A DNA stretch of 5,756 nt from a bacterium UBA7470 (GCA_002479815.1 DLPA01000231.1:1923-7678), one strand, 5' to 3'; counted from the first letter of the stretch, positions 1 to 5,714 are shown. The notes: generated from the sequence alone by a model not told the origin. Made by a program: numbers and translations.

Positions 1-234
1 TTGACGCTCTGTTTGATGCTCACCTGAAGATGCGTCGTCGGGATGTTGTTCTCGGTAGTTGCGCCAGCCTTGCATGGCTTGGCGCATGGTGAGGAGTTGT
101 TGTTCGAAGCGTGGGCAGGCTTGGCATACCCACAGGTGAACGCGCAAGGCGGCGCCTTCGCGTAGGGTGAGCGAGCGGTCTTCGCGGGCGACCATCAGGG
201 CGGCGGCTTTTTTGCAGGGAATCGTCCAGTCCAT
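1..234 (-). CDS. Zinc-finger (zf-HC2/ZAS) anti-sigma factor, 3'-truncated by window edge
   Basis: A minus-strand frame starts with ATG at 234 and stays open to base 1, giving 78 residues with no stop, so the C-terminus lies outside the window. It has Cys7-Lys8 near the N-terminus and then His33-x3-Cys37-x2-Cys40, the C...HxxxCxxC arrangement of zinc-binding anti-sigma (ZAS) domains. The surrounding pattern, HLxxCxxCxxFxxQ, is typical of small soluble anti-sigma factors paired with ECF sigma factors. No membrane segment is seen in the visible part, and family members of this type are often only 80-100 aa, so little may be missing. It begins 9 bp after the sigma stop codon, which implies co-transcription and translational coupling. 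By inference it binds and silences the upstream sigma factor and releases it when the Cys/His site is oxidised or loaded with metal such as copper. The inducing signal cannot be read from sequence. Confidence 0.8.
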   Translation of the reverse strand, partial: MDWTIPCKKAAALMVAREDRSLTLREGAALRVHLWVCQACPRFEQQLLTMRQAMQGWRNYREQHPDDASSGEHQTERQ

Positions 235-243
235 AAGGGGCTT

Positions 244-834
244 TCAAGACACAGAGGGGCGCGGTTCGCGGCCAAACCAGTGCAGCTCCAAGCACTCGCG
301 CAGCCGCAGGCGGGCGCGGTGCAGCAGCACGTAGAGATTGGTCGCGCTCACGTCCAACTCCTTACAAATCTCCTCCACCGACAGCTCCAGCCATTCGCGC
401 ATCATGAAAGCGCGGCCTTGTGCGGGGGGGAGTTTGTCGGTACACAGCTCCAAAATCTCAATGAATTGGCGTTGGGACAAGTCTTGCTCAGGATTGCCCC
501 ATTGGGCGGGCATTTGGGTGAAGTGGCCTTGGGCATCGGCCACCAATTCGTCTAAAGGATCGGCTTGATCGTCGGCATCGGTGCTGATGTGGCAGGCTTC
601 TTTGGCGTTTTGGCGCATTTGGTCCAGCACTTTGTGTTTCAAGATACCCACCAGCCACGTTCGCAACTGGGCACGCTCGGCAAAGGCCGTGGGTTTGGCA
701 AGGGCGGCGAGCAAGGTGTCAGACACCGCATCTTCAGCCCAGTCAGGGTGACGAAGCTGGCGCAGCGCAAATTTCAGCAGCATAGGGCGATGGCTTTGAA
801 GCTGACGGGCAAAATCATCTGAAGACAGGGGCAT
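244..834 (-). CDS. ECF-type RNA polymerase sigma factor (resembles TIGR02943 family)
   Basis: This 196-aa sigma-70 family protein has region 2 at about residues 10-78, including DWAEDAVSDTLLAAL (31-45) and RTWLVGILKHKVLDQMR (58-74). Region 4 is at about 130-187, including LPPAQGRAFMMREWLELS (135-152), EEICKELDVSATN and a HRARLRLRE recognition-helix end. The roughly 55-residue acidic linker containing DPLDELVAD and WGNPEQ, and the MMRE and HWFG motifs, recall the TIGR02943 group of proteobacterial sigma factors (from memory). I chose ATG 834 because residue 1 then falls just before the first region-2 helix. The in-frame ATG at 981 would add 49 residues that read across the divergent redoxin gene. 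The ribosome site before 834 is weak. The gene forms a leftward operon with the zinc-finger anti-sigma factor and lies back-to-back with the redoxin/bufferin genes, so those are its most likely targets. Bufferin genes in Caulobacter are also reported under ECF control. Confidence 0.9.
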   Translation of the reverse strand: MPLSSDDFARQLQSHRPMLLKFALRQLRHPDWAEDAVSDTLLAALAKPTAFAERAQLRTWLVGILKHKVLDQMRQNAKEACHISTDADDQADPLDELVADAQGHFTQMPAQWGNPEQDLSQRQFIEILELCTDKLPPAQGRAFMMREWLELSVEEICKELDVSATNLYVLLHRARLRLRECLELHWFGREPRPSVS

Positions 835-910
835 GACTGAAGCCAAGCAAAAATGTGTAAGAAAACGGGTGAGCCGCCTACTGATTGTCAGTGTTTTATT
901 GGAGATGAAG
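835..910. promoter_or_regulatory. Divergent intergenic region with small inverted repeat
   Basis: These 76 bp separate the start codons of the leftward sigma factor and the rightward redoxin, so at least one and probably two promoters lie here or slightly inside the flanking genes. A perfect inverted repeat, ACTGA-TTG-TCAGT, sits at 880-892. A GAAAAC at 861-866 followed by a GTC at 887-889 could be read as an ECF-like -35/-10 pair toward the redoxin, but short motifs like these occur by chance. I could not find a convincing housekeeping promoter on either strand. Confidence 0.35.
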
Positions 911-1450
911 ATGACCAATGCCGTTTTTTCGCGTCGCATGGGGCTGACATTCGCGCTGGCGTGCTTGCTGGCGCAAACCACTAGCGCCTACAGCCAAGCT
1001 GCATCGCAGCCCGTGCAATTGCGAGGGCGTACCCAAAGCCACACACAAGGACAGCCGGATGCGCCGCAGGCGTTTGATTTAAAAAACCTACGCGGCAAAG
1101 TGGTGGTGGTGTATGCGTGGGCCACGCATTGCCCTGTGTGCATCAGCCACATGCCAGAGTTGCGGGCCAACCGTCAGGGCTGGGCTGGACAGCCGTTTGA
1201 CATGATCAGCATCAACACCGATGGGCATGAAACCGACATTGCCCATTGGCACAAGCTGCAACAGCAAACCCTCAGTCCCGCACAACGCTGGCCTTCGTTG
1301 TGGCAAGGCGACACGGGCTTTCAGACCAATTTGCCTTTAAGCGGCACTTTGCCTGCGGTGTGGGTGTTGGACAAAAACGGCCACATCAAATACCACGTCA
1401 GGGGCCGCGTCGCGCCTGAGGTTTGGAACCAAGTCGCTGAATTGCTTTGA
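911..1450 (+). CDS. Periplasmic TlpA-like thioredoxin-fold protein (redoxin)
   Basis: This 179-aa protein has an N-terminal export signal (hydrophobic stretch at residues 10-22, probable cleavage near residues 26-30) and a thioredoxin fold. The strand VVVVYAW precedes the active site ATH-C74-P-V-C77, followed by the helix start ISHMPEL. The cis-proline motif is TLPAV (Pro148), followed by WVLDKNGHI. This is the layout of TlpA/ResA-type thiol-disulfide reductases, which reduce disulfides in periplasmic proteins. Two in-frame ATGs lie at 905 and 911. I chose 911 because GGAG at 901-904 is 6 nt away from it but directly abuts 905. A start at 833 would overlap the sigma gene and has no ribosome site. 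The gene is divergent from the sigma operon and 194 bp before bufA on the same strand. By inference it may keep bufferin cysteines or copper-site thiols in the right redox state. It could also be an unrelated target of the same sigma factor. Confidence 0.88.
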   Translation: MTNAVFSRRMGLTFALACLLAQTTSAYSQAASQPVQLRGRTQSHTQGQPDAPQAFDLKNLRGKVVVVYAWATHCPVCISHMPELRANRQGWAGQPFDMISINTDGHETDIAHWHKLQQQTLSPAQRWPSLWQGDTGFQTNLPLSGTLPAVWVLDKNGHIKYHVRGRVAPEVWNQVAELL

Positions 1451-1644
1451 TTTTTTGACACCGAAAAATTTTTCAATCTCATTTCTCATCTTTTTTGTAA
1501 GAAGCGCAGCAAGTCTCAGACTAAAGAACAACCACGGCGTTTTCAGCCAGCGATGGGATGGAAACACCCCACTCAAGCGGGTATGACAAGCGCGGTGGTG
1601 ATGGTGTCTTTTTCTACCCCTCTTTTATTTTTTGGAGTTTGACC
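1451..1644 (+). promoter_or_regulatory. AT-rich leader and candidate promoter region upstream of bufA
   Basis: This 194-bp gap carries no supportable gene. A perfect TTGACA hexamer at 1455-1460 is followed after 16 nt by TCTCAT (1477-1482, 4 of 6 matches to a -10 box), a plausible housekeeping promoter with a weak -10. The spacer contains a perfect 12-bp palindrome, GAAAAATTTTTC, at 1463-1474. Farther down, GGAAAC at 1560-1565 with TATGAC about 17 nt later has the spacing of an ECF promoter and lies close to bufA. These are motif readings only. No strong intrinsic terminator for the redoxin gene is visible, so read-through into bufA is possible. Confidence 0.35.
1634..1637 (+). promoter_or_regulatory. 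Ribosome binding site deciding the bufA start
   Basis: GGAG lies 7 nt before ATG 1645. It fixes the start of bufA there rather than at the in-frame ATG at 1558, which has no such site and would put 29 residues ahead of the signal peptide. Confidence 0.75.
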
Positions 1645-1908
1645 ATGAACCAACGTACTTTGATGGCGGTGACCGCCGCTTCTTTGTTGAGCCTGATGGC
1701 TGCCCCTGCGGCCATGGCCCAAGAGAAAGAGAAATGCTATGGCATTGCCAAGGCCGGACAAAACGATTGCGCCAATTTGGCAGGCACACACTCTTGTGCA
1801 GGTCAAGCCAAAAAGGACAACGACGCGGGCGAATGGAAGTTCGTCGCCAAAGGCACTTGCAAGCAAGCCGGTGGCATGAGCGCCGACGAAGCCAAGAAAA
1901 AAATGTAA
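1645..1908 (+). CDS. bufA: Bufferin precursor peptide BufA1 (DUF2282), copper-binding RiPP
   Basis: This 87-aa precursor has a Sec signal peptide (residues 1-25, ending AMA before QEKEK) and a 62-aa mature part with exactly four cysteines: Cys31 (EKCYGIAKAG), Cys42 (NDCANLAG), Cys51 (HSCAGQ) and Cys72 (KGTCKQAGG). This spacing and the CYGIAKAGxNDCA...HSCAGQ...KGTC signature are those of DUF2282 proteins, now named bufferins. In the characterised Caulobacter bufferin, a MNIO enzyme modifies core cysteines to thiooxazoles that bind copper, and the peptide is exported to the periplasm where it buffers excess metal. By analogy Cys42 and Cys51 are the best candidates for modification, with Cys31 and Cys72 free to form a disulfide. 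That assignment is inference. The tail (KKKM) is lysine-rich. bufB starts 40 bp downstream with no hairpin between them. Confidence 0.93.
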   Translation: MNQRTLMAVTAASLLSLMAAPAAMAQEKEKCYGIAKAGQNDCANLAGTHSCAGQAKKDNDAGEWKFVAKGTCKQAGGMSADEAKKKM

Positions 1909-1948
1909 GCCGACTTCAGACGCAAACACAAGCCCATAGGATGAAGCC

Positions 1949-2938
1949 ATGATGTCGCCCACGCCCCCGTCTGCAGCTTGTTGCATCGATGTGGATCGGT
2001 TGGTGGGCTTGGGTTGGCGGCATCCCCATTACGCCGACGTGTTGCAAGCGCAGCCCACGCTGGGATTTTTAGAAGTGCATTCTGAAAATTTCTTTGGCGA
2101 TGGCGGCGCGGCGTTGGCGGTGTTGCGCCAAGCGCGGGCGCTCTACCCCATCAGCCTGCATGGGGTGGGGCTGTCGCTGGGCGCGGCAGCCGGCTTGGAT
2201 GCCGCGCATCTGGAACAATTGGCCCGCTTGGTCGAGCGCATCGACCCAGTGCGCGTGAGCGACCATGCCAGTTTTGCACGCGGCTGGCTGAGTGCCTCTG
2301 ACTCGCCAGACGTGCTGATCCACGCCGCCGACTTATTGCCCGTGCCCTACACCCACGAGGCACTGGCCTTGATGGTGCGCCATGTGCAGCAAGTGCAAGC
2401 GCGTTTGCAACGCCCCATCGCCGTCGAAAACCTCTCGGCCTATGTGCAATGGGCACACGCCGATTGGAGCGAACCCGATTTTCTAACCGAGCTTGCCCGC
2501 CGCAGCGGTTGCGAGTTGTTGGTCGATGTGAACAACCTGATGGTCAATGCCCTGAATGCCGAAGGTGCGCCCCAGTTGTACGGCGCACCCGGTCATGCAG
2601 TCGCAAACGATGTACGCCCTTCAGATCAAACCGATCAAGCCGCTTTGTGTGATCGCTTGGTCGCCAGTTGCACCGCATGGATAGACCACTTGGGCGCTGA
2701 TGTCCGCGTCGCCGAACTGCATCTGGCCGGGCACACGCACACAGGGGACATGGTGATCGACGACCACGGGCAGCGGGTGAGTGCGCCCGTGTGGGCGGTG
2801 TACCGCCACGCCTTGCGGCGTTGGGGTGCCGTGCCCAGCGTGATCGAGTGGGACACCCACATCCCCCCTTTGTCGCTGCTGCTGGACGAGGTGGCACAGG
2901 CCCGCGCCCATGCCCGCGCCGTGTGGGAGCAGTCATGA
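1949..2938 (+). CDS. bufB: Bufferin maturase BufB, multinuclear non-heme iron oxidase (MNIO, DUF692)
   Basis: This 329-aa cytoplasmic TIM-barrel enzyme is related to MbnB of methanobactin synthesis. Family motifs appear in order: LEVHSENFFG (41-50), SLHGVGLSLG (69-78), VSDHASF (103-109), AVENLSAYVQW (158-168), LLVDVNNLMVN (190-200), ELHLAGH (256-262), DDHG (271-274), VWAVYRHAL (281-289) and VIEWD (298-302). Their His, Glu, Asp and Asn residues match the iron ligands expected for MNIOs: Glu46, His71, Asp105/His106, Glu160, Asp193/Asn195, His258 and Glu300. It should oxidise BufA cysteines together with BufC. I chose ATG 1949 because AGGA at 1938-1941 is 7 nt away; ATG 1952 is the next codon. 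About 62 residues separate the DVNN and HLAGH motifs, more than I remember for most relatives. The stop overlaps the bufC start as ATGA. Confidence 0.94.
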   Translation: MMSPTPPSAACCIDVDRLVGLGWRHPHYADVLQAQPTLGFLEVHSENFFGDGGAALAVLRQARALYPISLHGVGLSLGAAAGLDAAHLEQLARLVERIDPVRVSDHASFARGWLSASDSPDVLIHAADLLPVPYTHEALALMVRHVQQVQARLQRPIAVENLSAYVQWAHADWSEPDFLTELARRSGCELLVDVNNLMVNALNAEGAPQLYGAPGHAVANDVRPSDQTDQAALCDRLVASCTAWIDHLGADVRVAELHLAGHTHTGDMVIDDHGQRVSAPVWAVYRHALRRWGAVPSVIEWDTHIPPLSLLLDEVAQARAHARAVWEQS

Positions 2939-3792
2939 AGCCCACACTACTGGAACAGCAACAAGCGTTTTTAAACGCGATTTGGCAGCGCCAGCCGCAA
3001 GATGATGTTATAAAAAAGCAAGCTGCTCACGCTTTATTCATGAGCGATAGAGGCTTAAAAGCCTATCAAATCAACAGCGATGCCTTGGCCGAGCGGGTGC
3101 TGTCCGCCGCCTATCCCGTGGTGACGGCCTTGGTCAGTGCAGACACGATGGCGGCGCTGGCGCGTGCCCTGTGGTCGCAACAGCCACCCACCCAAGGCGA
3201 TTTGGCGCTGTGGGGCGATGCGTTTGCGGCTTGGTTGCAAAGCGCCCCTCTGTTGGCCGAATTGCGCGAGCAACTGCCCTACTTGCCCGACGTGGCGCGG
3301 CTGGAATGGGCGCTGCACGCCACCGACACCGTGGCCGATGCCCTCCCTGCCCGCCCCGAGAGCCTGCATCTGCTGACCCAAGACACGCAACATACGCCCG
3401 CCCGCTTGATGCTGCGCTGGGCGGCAGGGGTGCAGGTGCTGCATTTGGATTGGTCGGTCGATGCCATCGTCACCGCCCACCAGCAGCCACCCGAGCACTG
3501 GCCTACCGCTTTGGCGGCCTTGGGCGAGAGCTGGGCCACCGCCACCCCGCAAGCCATTTTGATTGGGCGCTTGGGCTGGCGCGTCTGCCATCAGCCCATT
3601 TCTTTATCAGAAGCCGCCCTCATCACCCGCTTGCTGCAAGGGCAAGACCTGTTCGCGGCACTGGCCGAGCACGCCGCCGACAGCAACGAGGCCGAATTGG
3701 ATGCCGCCCAGTGGTTTCAAACCCGCTGGCAAGACGGCTGGTTATTAGAAATCATCGCCACTGAGGAGTCTTCCCATGCCACATCTCCATGA
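2935..3792 (+). CDS. bufC: BufC, DUF2063 (HvfC/BufC N-terminal domain) partner of the MNIO
   Basis: This 285-aa protein has the DUF2063 domain at about residues 5-102. It starts LLEQQQAFLNAI and continues with RGLKAYQINSDALAERVLSAAYPVV (39-63), an ALARALW helix and a GDLALWGDAFAAWLQ end, followed by YLPDVARLEWALH (115-128). DUF2063 was once labelled DNA-binding, but next to DUF692 it is the partner subunit that presents the precursor to the iron oxidase, as MbnC does for MbnB. The start at 2935 is set by the ATGA overlap with the bufB stop, implying translational coupling. Residues about 24-44 are encoded by an AT-rich segment with rare codons (ATA 3010, TTA 3034, AGA 3049, TTA 3055) that looks like a captured interspersed repeat. 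The domain continues intact beyond it, so the gene is probably functional. The 3' end overlaps the DoxX gene by 17 nt. Confidence 0.9.
   Translation: MKPTLLEQQQAFLNAIWQRQPQDDVIKKQAAHALFMSDRGLKAYQINSDALAERVLSAAYPVVTALVSADTMAALARALWSQQPPTQGDLALWGDAFAAWLQSAPLLAELREQLPYLPDVARLEWALHATDTVADALPARPESLHLLTQDTQHTPARLMLRWAAGVQVLHLDWSVDAIVTAHQQPPEHWPTALAALGESWATATPQAILIGRLGWRVCHQPISLSEAALITRLLQGQDLFAALAEHAADSNEAELDAAQWFQTRWQDGWLLEIIATEESSHATSP
3006..3066 (+). repeat. Palindromic interspersed repeat captured in frame inside bufC
   Basis: The segment runs from a TATAAAAAAG-type start through AGCTGCTCACGC and TTTATTCATGAGCG to GATAGAGGCTTAAAAGCC. It closely resembles a short intergenic repeat I recall from many Comamonadaceae genomes, with the form ATAAAAAAG..AGCTGCT..CGCTT..ATAAGCG..AGAGGCC. 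It contains the inverted repeats GCTCA/TGAGC (3025-3029, 3041-3045) and AGGCTT-AA-AAGCCT (3051-3064). Its AT content and codon choice differ sharply from the GC-rich codons around it. The boundaries are approximate, and the family identity is from memory. Confidence 0.55.
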
Positions 3793-4264
3793 CACGTACC
3801 CCATTGCTGCGCGCTTGCAGCCCTTTGCGCGGGGTCTTGCCCTGCTGCATCGCGGGCTGGATGCGCTGCGCCCACTGGCGGCTTTGGCGGCACGGGTGTA
3901 CATCGCACACGTGTTTTTTCTGGCGGGCCTGACCAAGCTGCGCGACTGGAGCAGCACGCTGGACTTGTTCGCCTACGAGTACCAAGTTCCCCTACTGCCC
4001 CCCGTGTGGGCGGCGTGGCTAGGCACGGCGGGCGAACTGATCTTGCCGATCTTGCTGGTGCTGGGCTTGGGCGGGCGCGTGGCAGCACTGGGCCTGAGTG
4101 CCGTCAATGCCATCGCGGTGCTGTCCCTGCCCGATATGCCCCAAGCCGCATTTCAATTGCACCTGTTCTGGGGATCGTTGCTGGCGGGCCTCGCCGTCTA
4201 TGGCCCGGGGGCATGGTCGGTGGACTGCTGGCTGCATCGCCGCTTTGCCAAGGCGGGCGGTTGA
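3776..4264 (+). CDS. DoxX-family integral membrane protein of the bufferin operon
   Basis: This 162-aa membrane protein has about four hydrophobic segments: residues 33-52 (ending VFFLAGLTK), 76-97 (VWAAWLGTAGELILPILLVL), 100-118 (RVAALGLSAVNAIAVLSL) and 128-146. The sequence FFLAGLTKLRDW (47-58), followed by EYQVPLLPP (68-76), AGELILPILL and YGPGAWSVD (142-150), is the standard DoxX/DoxD-family pattern. DoxX proteins commonly close bufABC-type and hvf operons as the fourth gene. Their biochemical role there is not established to my knowledge, though a link to quinone/electron transfer or to regenerating the enzyme or thiols is often suspected. The start at 3776 is supported by GAGGAG (3763-3768) 7 nt upstream, and it overlaps the end of bufC by 17 nt, consistent with one transcript. 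No conserved cysteine pair is visible. Confidence 0.9.
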   Translation: MPHLHDTYPIAARLQPFARGLALLHRGLDALRPLAALAARVYIAHVFFLAGLTKLRDWSSTLDLFAYEYQVPLLPPVWAAWLGTAGELILPILLVLGLGGRVAALGLSAVNAIAVLSLPDMPQAAFQLHLFWGSLLAGLAVYGPGAWSVDCWLHRRFAKAGG

Positions 4265-4290
4265 AGGTCTGACCGGAGGGGTCTGATAAA
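4261..4290 (+). promoter_or_regulatory. Candidate sigma-70 promoter for the downstream secreted-protein gene
   Basis: TTGAAG (4261-4266, overlapping the DoxX stop codon) and GATAAA (4285-4290) are separated by 18 nt, each matching four of six consensus bases. This would place a transcript start near 4297, about 26 nt before ATG 4323. The spacer contains two copies of GGTCTGA (4266-4272 and 4280-4286), the first part of the small palindrome GGTC-T-GACC, which could be a regulator site. The evidence is weak motif matching. Confidence 0.3.
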
Positions 4291-4322
4291 GTGCGTCTGG
4301 CAACTGAATCAGGCGGTGTTTC

Positions 4323-5600
4323 ATGGCATTTTCTTTTTTCTCAGTGTGTGTAGTTGTATGGCTGCTGTCATTAAGCAGTGCCCATGCCAACGATGAAACG
4401 CCATCGCTTTACCTATACGCCCCGGGCAGCGCACTGGACAGTGAGCTTGCTGCGCACGAGCCCCCGCCGCCAACGCTATTGAAACGGGCTTGGTATGCCA
4501 TTTCCTTGGACGGTTCCACGCTGGTGCTGGACCGATCTGTGACCACTCGTGCCACTGACTGGCAATTCACTCAGCGCAGCACCAGTCGCCAGACCCACGC
4601 GTCCACACTGAAACTCAACCCGTTGGCCCCCAGCCGTCACGCACTTGCCATGCCAGAGGCCGCTTTTTTAGCCTTTCGCTTCGATGAAAAAATAGCGTTC
4701 AAAGCGGGACGATACGCTTCGGTGTTGCCGGTGCCTGCTCTTTTACACGACCGTTGGAACGCGGCATTTGGGGCGAACGGTAAGCAATGGACTGTTTCGA
4801 CCGAGTCGGTACGACGAAAAGATGGCGGGCTATTGGCAGGGTCTTTGCAGTTGGTCGCCACCAGCAACACAGGAGAGAAGCGGGTGCTTGTGCCACCCGC
4901 ACATGGCATGGCATTTCAGCGACAAGAACTGCTCTGGCTAGGCGCGTTGCAATCCAATTCTCAGTGGGATGTACTTTTAAAAAGAACATGGATCACAGGA
5001 GAGATGGACTATGTGCTGACGATCGGGAAGTCCGTCAAATCTCAAACCATTGATTTGGACTATCCACACACCTACTTTTCTTCAGGCGTGGAGGAATATG
5101 AGGAAATAGCCACCCATCGTTCACAAAAAAGAGCGCGACCAGAGGGCAAGTTTGGTGCAGTTGGTTTTTCAATTTCTGAGGAACGCTGGAACCAAGCCGT
5201 CAGTGAGGCGGCCAGTCAAATGCTGCCCAAGGTGCTGTTTGACCGTCAGTTGATGGTGGGCACAGAAAAAATGCGCGTCACGATTGAATACCTGCCTCGT
5301 TTGGCTTATCCGTCTGAATCGTCAACACCCCCCGTCATGTCTTCTTCTGCAGAAGGATTTTTTTGGGGTGGACCTGTGGTGGTAAAAGCTCATTTTCGCG
5401 GCAAAAGCCAAGCGCTGATGCAGACTGGTCAGCTGGACGGGAGCGCCTTTCACATCGAACTGGATGGACTGGAAGCTGAGCCTGGCGTCCGGGTATCGTT
5501 TTCCCCTCATTACAACAACAGCCTTGTGTACTACTGGATATGGGGCGATCCCGAAGGCCGTTTTTTGCGATTGTCTAAAGAACACGGCCAAGGCTGCTAG
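4323..5600 (+). CDS. Secreted protein of unknown function
   Basis: I do not recognise this 425-aa protein. It begins with a hydrophobic segment (residues 1-22, ending SSAHA) that looks like a Sec signal peptide with AHA cleavage before NDE, although the n-region lacks the usual Lys or Arg. The mature protein has a proline run (PPPP, 47-50), AWYAISLDGSTLVLD (56-70), a LAFRFDEKIAFKAGRYASVLPVP stretch (115-137), several aromatic and charged beta-like stretches, VEEYEEI, and a C-terminal GFFWGGPVVVKAHF region. The only cysteine in the mature part is the last residue, Cys425. No transmembrane helix, lipobox, repeat or metal-binding Cys/His cluster is seen. ATG 4323 is the only usable start, because an in-frame TGA lies at 4305-4307. 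A weak GGCGG (about 4312-4316) precedes it. It follows the DoxX gene by 58 bp and may be co-transcribed or have its own promoter. Base composition looks less GC-rich than the buf genes, which could mean a separate origin. Confidence 0.8.
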   Translation: MAFSFFSVCVVVWLLSLSSAHANDETPSLYLYAPGSALDSELAAHEPPPPTLLKRAWYAISLDGSTLVLDRSVTTRATDWQFTQRSTSRQTHASTLKLNPLAPSRHALAMPEAAFLAFRFDEKIAFKAGRYASVLPVPALLHDRWNAAFGANGKQWTVSTESVRRKDGGLLAGSLQLVATSNTGEKRVLVPPAHGMAFQRQELLWLGALQSNSQWDVLLKRTWITGEMDYVLTIGKSVKSQTIDLDYPHTYFSSGVEEYEEIATHRSQKRARPEGKFGAVGFSISEERWNQAVSEAASQMLPKVLFDRQLMVGTEKMRVTIEYLPRLAYPSESSTPPVMSSSAEGFFWGGPVVVKAHFRGKSQALMQTGQLDGSAFHIELDGLEAEPGVRVSFSPHYNNSLVYYWIWGDPEGRFLRLSKEHGQGC

Positions 5601-5714
5601 GAGAAGCCCGACTCGAACTCAAGCCCATGCTATGGTACGCCCACGAGTCTTGCCGAGTTGAGCAAACACGACCTGATCGGCGTGCGCTTCGAATCTTCAG
5701 CAGGTGCGGGGATT
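5601..5714 (+). pseudogene. Possible remnant of a LysR-type regulator substrate-binding domain
   Basis: The bases after the secreted-protein stop (TAG 5598-5600) remain open in the same frame to TGA 5715-5717. The stretch from 5625 reads SPCYGTPTSLAEL (to 5660) and continues with KHDLIGVRF (5664-5690). This resembles the SPxYL..HGTPxxLxEL..H.CIxFR region of LysR-type regulator effector domains, with a few residues apparently deleted. No start codon, DNA-binding domain or remainder of the domain is present. It could equally be chance reading of non-coding DNA. Otherwise I see no gene in 5601-5756. Confidence 0.2.

Noticed and set aside
424..430. Seven-base G run (C7 on the coding strand) in the sigma gene as a phase-variation tract
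   Set aside because: The frame is intact and a run of seven in GC-rich DNA is unremarkable; nothing else suggests phase variation.
833..910. Upstream ATG 833 as start of the redoxin
   Set aside because: It overlaps the sigma start codon, lacks a ribosome site and would put 26 extra residues in front of a good signal peptide. GGAG at 901-904 fits ATG 911.
835..981. N-terminal extension of the sigma factor to ATG 981
   Set aside because: The extra 49 residues match nothing in ECF sigma factors and would read antisense through the redoxin signal peptide.
3055..3591. Long minus-strand open frame opposite bufC, and similar frames opposite bufB and DoxX
   Set aside because: They are shadow frames of GC-rich coding sequence with low-complexity composition and no recognisable domain, lying under well-supported genes.
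5608..5628. TTCGAGT on the minus strand as a tRNA T-loop
   Set aside because: The flanking five bases do not pair as a T-stem and no acceptor or anticodon arm is present.
5610..5649. GACTCG/CGAGTC pair as a terminator for the secreted-protein gene
   Set aside because: The loop is long (28 nt), the stem is 6 bp and no T-run follows.
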